19,743 nucleotides of DNA, taken from Clostridia bacterium. Its GTDB lineage: Bacteria; Bacillota_A; Clostridia; Oscillospirales; CAG-272. Under the pieces are notes generated by a model that saw nothing but the letters and a program-made list of their open reading frames with translations, did not search any database and had not been told where the DNA came from. Position numbers and translations under genes: made by a program. The stretch is taken from contig JAFTDQ010000072.1 in assembly GCA_017454075.1 (NCBI GenBank), positions 1 to 19,743 on the forward strand. Reading direction: 5' to 3'. Positions 9,347-15,377 of this stretch are shown here, piece after piece. Position 1 is the first letter of the stretch. The number at the start of each line of letters is the position of its first letter.

Positions 9347-10584
9347 TGAGCCCCGTCTCCCTGGATTATCCTCACGGAAACCGAATAATCCCCGACGACG
9401 TAAACCTTCCCGGCGTATTTGTCAAAGAATGAGACCGAAACGGGGACGTCTACCGTGCCCGCGCTTCTGCCCGAAAGATCGATCTCGGCTGTAACCTCGT
9501 ACGTCTGGAGACTCTCGACGGCGTCGCCGTCGCCGCGCACGGTGATCTGCACCATGCCGGGATCCACGTACGAGAGGCCGTCGGGATTTGTGACTCTCAA
9601 TTCCACTGAAATACGCTTTGAACTGATATTTGTCGTTTCAAGCGTGATCCCGACCGTGTCAATCTCATCGACGTTCGTCACTCCGGACGGAAGCGACACG
9701 GCGACCGTCCTTTCGGTGACTCCGTTTTCAACCGTTCTCTCGTCGATCTCATATTCAAGAGCGACCCTGTCGACGATTTCCGCCTCGCCCTTAACCGTAA
9801 TGACGGCCGGGGCGGCGGTCACCTTGCAGTTTTCGGAATTGAATATTCCCTGAGTGAATTTTACGGAAACCGGGATCTCCCTCGTCACAAGCACCGGAAT
9901 CGTCGCCGTCGCGTTCGTGACGTTCGTCCTGATATACGCGTTGACGACGTCTCCGCCCGCCGCGTCGAGCAGGGCGACCGTGCCGTTATACGTGACCGTA
10001 CGGGCGACGTGCCCTATCGACGCCACAAGCTCCGCCCTGTCTATCGTCGAGATGACCGAGGCGGGACCGGTGACCGAAACCGTTGCCGGGCTGACCGTTA
10101 TGTTGCTGAGATCGAGGACGTAGGGATCGTCGACCTGATAGTCGGTCACCCTGACCCTGACGGGAACCGAGACCGTCTCGGTGTTGTCGAGATACAGATA
10201 CACGGCCTCGGTGGAAGCGCTCGAGAACGTCACGTTGTTCGGCATGTCGTACTCCACGGTGCACCTCAGTCTGCCGGGTTCGACGTCCGAGGGGACGGTG
10301 ACGAATGCCGTGATATCGCCTTTTTCGATTTTCGTGATCGCCGATCTCTTTCCGGACACGGTGACGTCGACCGTCGCATCGTCTCCCGAAAGCACCGAAT
10401 ATCCCGATTCGTTCCTTATCTCGACGGGAACGCCGCCGAGCGTCGTCGAATACACCGTCACGTCAAGATCGGTGACGTAGTACCAGAGAAATAGCGACGC
10501 GGCGAGACACACGATGATCGCGGCTATATCGGCGATCTTTCTTCCCGTAGTCTTTGCGCTTTTTACGGAACTGCCGTTATTCAT
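9343..10584 (-). CDS. cdaR: CdaR (YbbR-domain) regulator of the c-di-AMP synthase CdaA
   Basis: The product is 413 aa. One N-terminal membrane helix (about residues 17-37, ADIAAIIVCLAASLFLWYY) is followed by an extracellular part of about four beta-rich YbbR repeats, with recurring patterns such as VSGKRSAI, VTGPASVI, VKGEAEIV and VRGDGDAV. In B. subtilis and Listeria, CdaR binds CdaA at the membrane and modulates c-di-AMP synthesis. Translation is placed at the ATG at 10584, because AAAGGAG lies 8 nt upstream and the ATG overlaps the cdaA stop as ATGA. The longer open frame from 10650 would run 70 nt into cdaA without a better site. Adjacency to cdaA is the strongest functional support. Confidence 0.93.
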   Translation of the reverse strand: MNNGSSVKSAKTTGRKIADIAAIIVCLAASLFLWYYVTDLDVTVYSTTLGGVPVEIRNESGYSVLSGDDATVDVTVSGKRSAITKIEKGDITAFVTVPSDVEPGRLRCTVEYDMPNNVTFSSASTEAVYLYLDNTETVSVPVRVRVTDYQVDDPYVLDLSNITVSPATVSVTGPASVISTIDRAELVASIGHVARTVTYNGTVALLDAAGGDVVNAYIRTNVTNATATIPVLVTREIPVSVKFTQGIFNSENCKVTAAPAVITVKGEAEIVDRVALEYEIDERTVENGVTERTVAVSLPSGVTNVDEIDTVGITLETTNISSKRISVELRVTNPDGLSYVDPGMVQITVRGDGDAVESLQTYEVTAEIDLSGRSAGTVDVPVSVSFFDKYAGKVYVVGDYSVSVRIIQGDGAQ

Positions 10585-11462
10585 GACTGTTTCTCCTTTG
10601 CTCCGCTGCGCGCCGGCCTGCCGTTTTTCTGCTTTTTCCTGAACTGCCATCCCGTTTCGAGCAGCTCTATCAGCCGGGCGCGCAGTTCGTTTTTATCCCT
10701 CAGAGAAATAAGATTTCCCGAGTAGGCTATCGAGATGCCCCCGGTTTCCTCCGAGACTACGACCGCGACGGCGTCGCTCTCCTCGCTTATGCCGAGCGCC
10801 GCGTGATGCCTCGTTCCGTGACGGCGCGCCTGACGCTTTTCATCGGTGGAAAGCGGGAGGATGACGGCCGCCCTGTAAAGTCTGTTATCGCGGATTATCG
10901 CCGCGCCGTCGTGAAGCGGAGTGCCCTTGTAGAACACGCTGCGGAGAACCGGGGACGTCACGTCGGAATTGAGTTCCGCACCGCCCTTTACTATGCTGTC
11001 GAGGTTAGTCGTCCTTTCAATGACGATGAGCGCGCCGGTCCTGTCGGCCGACATTTCGCCGCATGCGGACGAAAGCTCGGCGATCATTCGCTCGGTCGCG
11101 TTTTTCGAGACTTCCCGGTCGCCAATGCTTCTCAGACCGCGAAGCGGCTCGCCTCCGATCTTTTCAAGCGCGGAGCGGAGCTCCGGCTGAAAGACCACGA
11201 CGAGCGCAATCAAGCCGACCTGGAAAAAGTTTGTCATTATGTACGACACCGTCCTGAAGCCGATGAGGTTGCTGACTATCATGATAAGGGCGAACAGTAC
11301 GATCCCGACTGCGAGCTGCCCCGCGCGCCTGTCTCTTATAAACGCGTATGCCGCATAGAGAAGCGCCGCGACGAGGAGGATGTCGATCACGTCGATCACG
11401 CCTATTGAACCGAGTCTTTTGAAAAACGCCGAAAAATCAAAGCTGAAACCGTCTCCACCCAT
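10581..11462 (-). CDS. cdaA: Membrane diadenylate cyclase CdaA (c-di-AMP synthase)
   Basis: The product is 293 aa. About three membrane helices occupy residues 22-95, ending in the family's LIALVVVFQPELRSALE. A cytoplasmic DAC domain (about 120-260) follows, which joins two ATP into c-di-AMP. The DGA motif is intact at 185-187 (LHDGAAII). The second nucleotide motif reads GTRHHAALGISE (R218, H219, H220) where most relatives have GTRHRAA, so the last Arg of RHR is His; the codons are cgN-type and cac on direct reading. VVSEETGGIS is present. C-di-AMP is an essential regulator of potassium and osmolyte transport and of wall homeostasis. The basic C-terminal tail is longer than in B. subtilis (273 aa). 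The ATG at 11462 has a nearby AGGAAGG. It is the second gene of the operon, 37 nt after rlmI. Confidence 0.95.
   Translation of the reverse strand: MGGDGFSFDFSAFFKRLGSIGVIDVIDILLVAALLYAAYAFIRDRRAGQLAVGIVLFALIMIVSNLIGFRTVSYIMTNFFQVGLIALVVVFQPELRSALEKIGGEPLRGLRSIGDREVSKNATERMIAELSSACGEMSADRTGALIVIERTTNLDSIVKGGAELNSDVTSPVLRSVFYKGTPLHDGAAIIRDNRLYRAAVILPLSTDEKRQARRHGTRHHAALGISEESDAVAVVVSEETGGISIAYSGNLISLRDKNELRARLIELLETGWQFRKKQKNGRPARSGAKEKQS
10593..10599 (-). promoter_or_regulatory. Ribosome binding site fixing the cdaR start at 10584
   Basis: AAAGGAG on the minus strand, inside the last codons of cdaA, is 8 nt before the ATG. This rules in the shorter, 413-aa CdaR. Confidence 0.8.
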
Positions 11463-11499
11463 ATGACCTTCCTGCCTTTCTTCTGATGTTTTGTGCAGT

Positions 11500-12711
11500 C
11501 TATACTATCTGAAAAATGAAAAACTTAAGATACTCCGTCTCCGGAACGTTCCAGAGAATCGGATGATCGGGGCTCTGTCGCCGTTCCTCGATCTGTCTGA
11601 GCCCGACGCCGGCGCGATCCGCCGCTCCGTGAAGCATCTGACGGAAAAGAGGCGCCGTCATGAAATGCGAACATGAGCAGGTCGCAAGATACCCTCCCCT
11701 TCCGAGGAGGCGCATCGCCCGCTCGTTAATCCCGCCGTAGCCCTTTGCCGCGTTTCTTACCGTGTCGCGGCTCTTGGTAAACGCCGGAGGATCAAGGATA
11801 ATGAGGTCAAAGTCGCCTTTTTTTACGGTGTCGAGAAAATCGAACACGTCGGCGCACACGACGCTCACTTTGTCGCTCATGCCGTTCATTGCGGCGTTTT
11901 CACGCGCCGCGGCGCAGGCAGTTTCCGACACGTCAACGGCCGTCACCCCGGCCGCGCCGCCTTTCACGCAGTTGAGGGCAAATCCGCCCGTGTGAGTAAA
12001 ACAGTCAAGGACTCTTTTCCCACGGCATAGACGGCCGACGGCCTCTCTGTTGAACTTCTGATCGAGGAAATAACCGGTCTTCTGCCCCGCAGCGTAATCC
12101 ACGGCGAACTTTATCCCGTTTTCGGTTATCACCGTCCTGCCGTCGGTTTCTCTCAGACCGTCCGCGAGGTAAAACCCCGTCCCGGCGGGGAGTCCCTCGA
12201 GGGCTCTTACCGGGGAATCGTTCCTGAAATAAACCGCGTTTATTTCGTCGCCGGTGCTTCTGAGATTTTCGAGTATAAGACGCAGGAGCATATCGCGCCG
12301 CGCGTCAACGCCGAGCGATAAAGTCTGGACCGAAAGAACGTCCCCGAAACGGTCGACGGTCATTCCCGGAAACCGGTCCGCCTCGCCGAATATGAGCCGG
12401 CAGCAGTCGAAGGCGTCCCCCATGACGGTACGCCTGTAATCGAGGGCGTGGGCGACCCTGCGCCTGAAAAAATCCTCGTCAAAGCGGTCGTTCGCGTTGT
12501 CCGAAATCAGACGGACGCGGATCTTCGACGCGTCGTTGACAAATCCGGAGCCGACGTATTTTTCCTTTTCGCTGAAAACGTCGACGACGTCGCCGTTTTC
12601 GTATTCGCCGCTGACGCCCAGCACCTCGGTCCCGTATATCCACGGATGCCCTCCCGAGGCGCTCCTCGCGGCCTTTGCCGAGACCGTAAACCGCGGCAGA
12701 TCCCTTTTCAC
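11500..12711 (-). CDS. rlmI: RlmI-like class I SAM-dependent 23S rRNA methyltransferase
   Basis: The product is 403 aa. An N-terminal PUA RNA-binding domain (about 5-75, HPWIYGTEV then GDVVDVF) leads into a central part and a C-terminal Rossmann methyltransferase. VLDCFTHTGGFAL is the SAM-binding motif I, DPPAFTKS is motif IV, and ATCSCSHFM is the Cys motif of m5C methyltransferases. RlmI of E. coli makes m5C1962 in 23S rRNA; the exact target here is inferred from family. The start is set at GTG 12711, because GGAGGAG lies 9 nt upstream. A TTG at 12729 is in frame but overlaps that Shine-Dalgarno site and is rejected. It is the first gene of the nine-gene operon, with an untranslated leader of about 30 nt. 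Confidence 0.9.
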   Translation of the reverse strand: MKRDLPRFTVSAKAARSASGGHPWIYGTEVLGVSGEYENGDVVDVFSEKEKYVGSGFVNDASKIRVRLISDNANDRFDEDFFRRRVAHALDYRRTVMGDAFDCCRLIFGEADRFPGMTVDRFGDVLSVQTLSLGVDARRDMLLRLILENLRSTGDEINAVYFRNDSPVRALEGLPAGTGFYLADGLRETDGRTVITENGIKFAVDYAAGQKTGYFLDQKFNREAVGRLCRGKRVLDCFTHTGGFALNCVKGGAAGVTAVDVSETACAAARENAAMNGMSDKVSVVCADVFDFLDTVKKGDFDLIILDPPAFTKSRDTVRNAAKGYGGINERAMRLLGRGGYLATCSCSHFMTAPLFRQMLHGAADRAGVGLRQIEERRQSPDHPILWNVPETEYLKFFIFQIV

Positions 12712-12720
12712 GGATAAACT

Positions 12721-12727
12721 CTCCTCC
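12721..12727 (-). promoter_or_regulatory. Ribosome binding site fixing the GTG start of rlmI
   Basis: GGAGGAG on the minus strand, 9 nt before GTG at 12711. The competing TTG at 12729 overlaps this site and cannot be served by it. Confidence 0.8.
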
Positions 12728-12747
12728 AAAGTATCATGTATCAGTTT

Positions 12748-12776
12748 ATTATATCATATAACCAATAAAAAAGCAA
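12748..12776 (-). promoter_or_regulatory. Sigma-A promoter of the rlmI-cdaA-...-flippase operon
   Basis: On the minus strand, TTGCTT (12771-12776), a 17-nt spacer, and TATAAT (12748-12753) preceded by TGA. Transcription should start near 12741, about 30 nt before the GTG. It is the only good promoter seen before the nine genes. The -35 box begins about 23 nt downstream of the cysK terminator's T-tract. Confidence 0.82.
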
Positions 12777-12798
12777 CGCCGTAACGGACGTTTGTCGT

Positions 12799-12833
12799 GA
12801 AAAAACAAAAACCGCTCCCGGAGACGGGAGCGG
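12799..12833 (-). terminator. Rho-independent terminator of cysK
   Basis: A perfect 9-bp stem (12812-12820 with 12825-12833, CCGCTCCCG/CGGGAGCGG) with a 4-nt loop, followed on the minus strand by TTTTTGTTTTTT. It lies 17 nt past the cysK stop and insulates cysK from the rlmI operon promoter immediately after it. Confidence 0.92.
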
Positions 12834-12850
12834 AGATGATGATATTTCGT

Positions 12851-13783
12851 TCAGTCGGCGAAAAGCGGCGTGGAGAGGTATCTGTCTCCCGTGTCGGGAA
12901 ACAGGACGACGACGGTCTTGCCGGCGTTTTCGGGACGCGACGCTATGCTTATCGCGGCGAAGGCTGCAGCCCCGGACGAGATGCCCACGAGCACGCCCTC
13001 CTTGCGGCCTATGAGCTTTCCGGTCGCAAACGCGTCTTCGTTCGATACGGTTATGATCTCGTCGTAAACCGAAGTATCGAGCACGTCGGGTACGAACCCG
13101 GCGCCGATCCCCTGGATTTTATGCGGTCCGGGCACGCCGGTCGAGAGCACGGCGGACGTCGCCGGCTCAACGGCTATGACCCTTACGCCCGGCTTTTTCT
13201 CTTTGAGGTATCTGCCCGTACCTGTCACCGTGCCGCCCGTTCCGACGCCCGCGACGAAGAAGTCGACCTCGCCGTCGGTATCCGCCCAGATTTCAGGACC
13301 TGTCGTCTCGTAATGCGCCTTCGGATTTGCGGGATTTGAGAACTGAGACGGGATGAACGCCCCGGGAATCTCCTTCGCGAGCTCCTCGGCCTTGGCGATC
13401 GCGCCCTTCATGCCCTTCGCGCCCTCGGTGAGGACTATTTCGGCGCCGTACGCCCTGAGCATCTGACGGCGCTCGACAGACATGGTCTCGGGCATCGTGA
13501 GGATCACGCGGTATCCCCTCGCCGCGGCGACGGATGCGAGGCCGATACCGGTATTGCCGCTCGTCGGCTCTATTATAACGCTGCCCGGGGTGAGCTTTCC
13601 GCTCTGTTCGGCGTCGTCGAGCATCGCCTTCGCGATCCTGTCCTTCACCGAGCCCGCCGGATTGAAATACTCGAGCTTTGCGACGAGCTTTGCTTTCAGT
13701 CCGAATTCTTTTTCTATATGTGTGAGCTCAAGAAGCGGCGTGCCGCCTATGAGCTGATCTGCTGAAACGTATATTTTTGACAT
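12851..13783 (-). CDS. cysK: Cysteine synthase A (O-acetylserine sulfhydrylase)
   Basis: The 310-aa product is a standard-length PLP enzyme converting O-acetylserine and sulfide to cysteine. The PLP-binding lysine is K47 in [16 protein letters not shown] (73-79) binds the substrate carboxylate, and [15 protein letters not shown] is the phosphate-binding loop. GISSGAA and the C-terminal [11 protein letters not shown] complete the family pattern. ATG at 13783 has GGAG 7 nt upstream. The gene is a single transcription unit with its own promoter, operator-like palindrome and terminator. No cysE or sulfur-uptake gene is adjacent. CysK and CysM are close relatives; the sequence motifs favour CysK. 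Confidence 0.95.
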   Translation of the reverse strand: MSKIYVSADQLIGGTPLLELTHIEKEFGLKAKLVAKLEYFNPAGSVKDRIAKAMLDDAEQSGKLTPGSVIIEPTSGNTGIGLASVAAARGYRVILTMPETMSVERRQMLRAYGAEIVLTEGAKGMKGAIAKAEELAKEIPGAFIPSQFSNPANPKAHYETTGPEIWADTDGEVDFFVAGVGTGGTVTGTGRYLKEKKPGVRVIAVEPATSAVLSTGVPGPHKIQGIGAGFVPDVLDTSVYDEIITVSNEDAFATGKLIGRKEGVLVGISSGAAAFAAISIASRPENAGKTVVVLFPDTGDRYLSTPLFAD

Positions 13784-13821
13784 TGTTTTTCTCCATATTT
13801 TTCTGTTTGTATGTTTTTGGC

Positions 13822-13917
13822 TTACGTATCGTTACACGCTGTTTTGTCCGTTCGGAAACCGCGGCGACATCGCGCGGCGAAGCGTGAACGCACGAATACT
13901 TCTTTATTGATCATCAT
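13822..13917 (-). other. Possible 31-codon leader ORF in the cysK 5' untranslated region
   Basis: Starting at ATGATG, an open frame of 31 codons ends at TAA, 38 nt before the cysK ATG. Its peptide begins MMINKEVFVRSRF and contains cysteines at residues 17 and 28. No convincing Shine-Dalgarno lies at normal spacing (AGAGG is about 14 nt away). It could be a cysteine-sensing leader peptide or a chance open frame. The leader has no T-box signature that I can recognise. Confidence 0.2.
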
Positions 13918-13938
13918 ATCCCGGCGTCGCCTCTTTCT

Positions 13939-13955
13939 CCTACCTGTCAGGTAGG
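13939..13955. promoter_or_regulatory. Operator-like 17-bp perfect palindrome at the cysK transcription start
   Basis: CCTACCTG-T-CAGGTAGG: two perfect 8-bp arms around one base. It begins about 8 nt downstream of the cysK -10 box, so a bound protein would cover the start site and block transcription. The size fits a dimeric repressor. Cysteine-responsive Rrf2-family regulators (CymR/IscR type) are one candidate by context only; no regulator gene lies in the window. Confidence 0.7.
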
Positions 13956-13962
13956 TGTCAAG

Positions 13963-13991
13963 ATTATACCACGGAACGCCCGTTCTGTCAA
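13963..13991 (-). promoter_or_regulatory. Consensus sigma-A promoter of cysK
   Basis: On the minus strand, TTGACA (13986-13991), a 17-nt spacer, and TATAAT (13963-13968). Both hexamers are exact consensus, so the basal promoter should be strong and a repressor is expected. The predicted start near 13956 gives an untranslated leader of about 170 nt. Confidence 0.88.
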
Positions 13992-14040
13992 GTATGGGTC
14001 AAAAAATAATTTCAGTCCGATATTCGTCAAAAGCAGTCAC

Positions 14041-14098
14041 AAAGAAATATTTTTTTGAAGCAAATAAACTTGACAAATCACATCCGCGGTGGTATAAT
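14041..14098 (+). promoter_or_regulatory. Consensus sigma-A promoter of rplJ-rplL with an A/T-rich upstream stretch
   Basis: TTGACA (14070-14075), a 17-nt spacer, and TATAAT (14093-14098), both exact consensus. The stretch at 14041-14069 is A/T-rich and may act as an UP element. It faces away from the cysK promoter, with about 78 bp between the two -35 boxes. Confidence 0.9.
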
Positions 14099-14104
14099 AT
14101 GCCG

Positions 14105-14215
14105 TCAACTTAAGACAGCAGGTACAAGGTAAATCCTGCCGAGGTTAACATACGATATCAAGCGTCAGCTTTTCGCATGTCCGAGGCGTATTGCCTGCGG
14201 GCAATTTTTTTGCCC
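14105..14215 (+). ncRNA. Ribosomal protein L10 leader (autoregulatory mRNA leader)
   Basis: The segment AGACAGCAGGTACAAGG, then TCCTGCCGAGGTTAAC (14113-14148), then CGCATGTCCGAGGC, has the arrangement of the Firmicute L10 leader. GCAGG (14118-14122) pairs with CCTGC (14135-14139), and a terminator hairpin ends the element. In this class, excess L10-(L12)4 binds the leader and represses its own operon. It lies between the rplJ promoter and the rplJ start, as expected. Recognition is by eye; a covariance-model search was not run. Confidence 0.82.
14190..14211 (+). terminator. Attenuator hairpin at the end of the L10 leader
   Basis: ATTGCC (14190-14195) pairs with GGCAAT (14200-14205) around TGCG, followed by seven T. 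The stem is short (6 bp), which fits a conditional terminator. A competing hairpin, GGGCAA (14199-14204) with TTGCCC (14210-14215), shares its 3' half. Confidence 0.72.
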
Positions 14216-14226
14216 TCCATCAATAC

Positions 14227-14233
14227 AAGGAGG
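14227..14233 (+). promoter_or_regulatory. Ribosome binding site fixing the rplJ start at 14243
   Basis: AAGGAGG, 9 nt before the ATG. An upstream in-frame ATG at 14177 lies inside the L10 leader and is rejected. Confidence 0.85.
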
Positions 14234-14242
14234 TATGACATC

Positions 14243-14800
14243 ATGCCCAGCGCACTTATTCTTGAGCAGAAGAAAGCGGCGACGGAAGCCCTGACTGAAA
14301 AGATCAAGGCGGCGGTCTCGGGAGTTCTCGTGGCCTACACCGGTATCAACGTCGAACAGGACACCGCGCTCCGTAAAGCTCTGCGTGAAGCGGGCGTCGA
14401 GTACAAGGTATACAAGAATACCATGACCGAACGCGCCTGCGATGCCGCCGGATACGGCGAGCTCAAGAAGTATCTCGGCGGAATGACGGCCCTCGCAACG
14501 AGCGAGAAGGACGCCGTCGCGCCCGCGAAGATACTCAAGGAATATGCCGACAAGGTACAGGATTTCGAGATCAGAGCCGGATTCATCGACGGCGCCGTCG
14601 TCGATCAGAAGGCGGTCCTCGAGCTCGCTTCGATTCCGAACAAAGAGACCCTCGTCTGCAAGATCATGCTCGGTATGCAGAACCCGCTCTACAAGCTCGC
14701 GTACGCCCTTCAGGCGATAATCGACAAGAGCGGCGAAGCACCCGCCGAGGAAGCGGCTGCCGAGCCGGAAGCACCGGCTGCCGAAGCAGCAGCGGAATAA
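14243..14800 (+). CDS. rplJ: 50S ribosomal protein L10
   Basis: The product is 185 aa. L10 anchors the L7/L12 stalk to 23S rRNA and, with L11, forms the GTPase-associated centre. Family marks include an N-terminal MPSALILEQKKAATEALTEK, VLVAYTGINVEQDTALRKAL, VEYKVYKNTM and YGELKKYLGGMTALA, then a C-terminal helix (LVCKIMLGMQNPLYKLAYAL) that carries L12 dimers. It ends with an Ala/Glu/Pro-rich acidic tail of about 20 residues, which makes it longer than E. coli L10 (165 aa). The L10 leader and strong promoter upstream fit autoregulation. rplL follows after 65 nt. Confidence 0.97.
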   Translation: MPSALILEQKKAATEALTEKIKAAVSGVLVAYTGINVEQDTALRKALREAGVEYKVYKNTMTERACDAAGYGELKKYLGGMTALATSEKDAVAPAKILKEYADKVQDFEIRAGFIDGAVVDQKAVLELASIPNKETLVCKIMLGMQNPLYKLAYALQAIIDKSGEAPAEEAAAEPEAPAAEAAAE

Positions 14801-14865
14801 TCCGCAAGCCCGGCGGGCGGGCAAAGCCCCGCGACATTTAATCTTAAAAAGTGAGGAAAATTACA

Positions 14866-15240
14866 ATGGCAAGCGAAAAAACACTCGCACTCCTTGAAGA
14901 AATCAAGGGTCTGACCATACTCGAGATGAACGATCTCGTAAAGGGACTTGAAGAGGCGTTCGGCGTCACCGCCGCACCCGTAGCAGCAGCAGGCGTCGCG
15001 GCTCCCGCAGCGGCTGCCGAGGAAGAAAAGACCGAATTCGACGTTATCCTCGCCTCCTTCGGAGCGAAGAAGCTCGACGTCATCAAGGTCGTCCGTGAGA
15101 TCACCGGACTCGGACTTAAGGACGCGAAGGACCTCGTTGAGGCCGCTCCTAAGGCCATCAAGGAAGGCATCTCCAAGGAAGACGCCGAGGCCCTCAAGAA
15201 GCAGATCGAGGCAGCCGGCGCGACCGTCGAGATCAAATAA
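14866..15240 (+). CDS. rplL: 50S ribosomal protein L7/L12
   Basis: The 124-aa product has the classic three parts: an N-terminal dimerisation and L10-binding helix pair ([19 protein letters not shown]), an Ala-rich flexible hinge (about 39-55), and a C-terminal factor-binding domain with [20 protein letters not shown] and [13 protein letters not shown]. It recruits elongation factors to the ribosome. ATG 14866 is preferred over the in-frame GTG 14851, because GAGG at 14853-14856 is 9 nt before the ATG and the GTG overlaps that site. The 65-nt spacer from rplJ holds a GC-rich, hairpin-forming stretch (about 14808-14832), which could influence relative L10/L12 output. A terminator follows 18 nt after the stop. 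Confidence 0.98.
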   Translation: MASEKTLALLEEIKGLTILEMNDLVKGLEEAFGVTAAPVAAAGVAAPAAAAEEEKTEFDVILASFGAKKLDVIKVVREITGLGLKDAKDLVEAAPKAIKEGISKEDAEALKKQIEAAGATVEIK

Positions 15241-15257
15241 TAAGGACTATACCCTTC

Positions 15258-15284
15258 CCGGGCGCGAAAGCGTCCGGTTTTTTT
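15258..15284 (+). terminator. Rho-independent terminator of rplJ-rplL
   Basis: An 8-bp stem (15258-15265 with 15270-15277; one G-U pair) closed by a GAAA tetraloop, followed by seven T. It ends the ribosomal-protein unit before the yicC promoter. Confidence 0.92.
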
Positions 15285-15296
15285 GTACCCCGGATA

Positions 15297-15325
15297 TTGC
15301 TTTTATTTTTCTTTCGTGATATAAT
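15297..15325 (+). promoter_or_regulatory. Sigma-A promoter of yicC-remA-gmk-rpoZ-priA
   Basis: TTGCTT (15297-15302), a 17-nt spacer, and TATAAT (15320-15325) preceded by TGA. Predicted start near 15332, giving a leader of about 45 nt. The layout is nearly the same as that of the rlmI operon promoter. Confidence 0.82.
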
Positions 15326-15363
15326 ATGATGATTAAAAGGGCGATTATTCGTCCGAGCGTTTC

Positions 15364-15372
15364 AGGCGGTGA
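15364..15372 (+). promoter_or_regulatory. Ribosome binding site fixing the yicC start at 15378
   Basis: AGGCGGTGA matches the extended Shine-Dalgarno AGGAGGTGA with one mismatch, 5 nt before ATG 15378. The in-frame GTG at 15369 is part of this site and is rejected as start. Confidence 0.65.
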
Positions 15373-15377
15373 TTCTC

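Noticed and set aside
10585..10650. Longer N-terminus for CdaR starting at 10650
   Set aside because: It would overlap cdaA by 70 nt and add a charged tail before the membrane helix; the AAAGGAG site 8 nt before 10584 decides for the shorter form.
12797..13339. 180-codon plus-strand open frame opposite cysK
   Set aside because: It begins in the cysK terminator and lies opposite conserved cysK codons; composition is unlike a real protein.
13784..13956. T-box or SAM riboswitch in the cysK leader
   Set aside because: I could not find a T-box sequence (TGGNACCGCG-like) or a terminator with an alternative stem, nor a SAM-I core; the palindrome is better explained as a protein site.
14177..14242. 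Upstream ATG for rplJ
   Set aside because: Lies inside the L10 leader and would translate through the terminator hairpin; the AAGGAGG site points to 14243.
13784..14242. CRISPR array, tRNA or mobile-element end in the longest gene-free stretch
   Set aside because: No direct repeats at regular spacing, no cloverleaf and no inverted termini; the stretch is explained by the cysK leader, two promoters, the palindrome and the L10 leader.
14165..14824. 219-codon open frame on the minus strand
   Set aside because: Antisense to rplJ and to the L10 leader; low-complexity Cys/Arg-rich start and no recognisable family.
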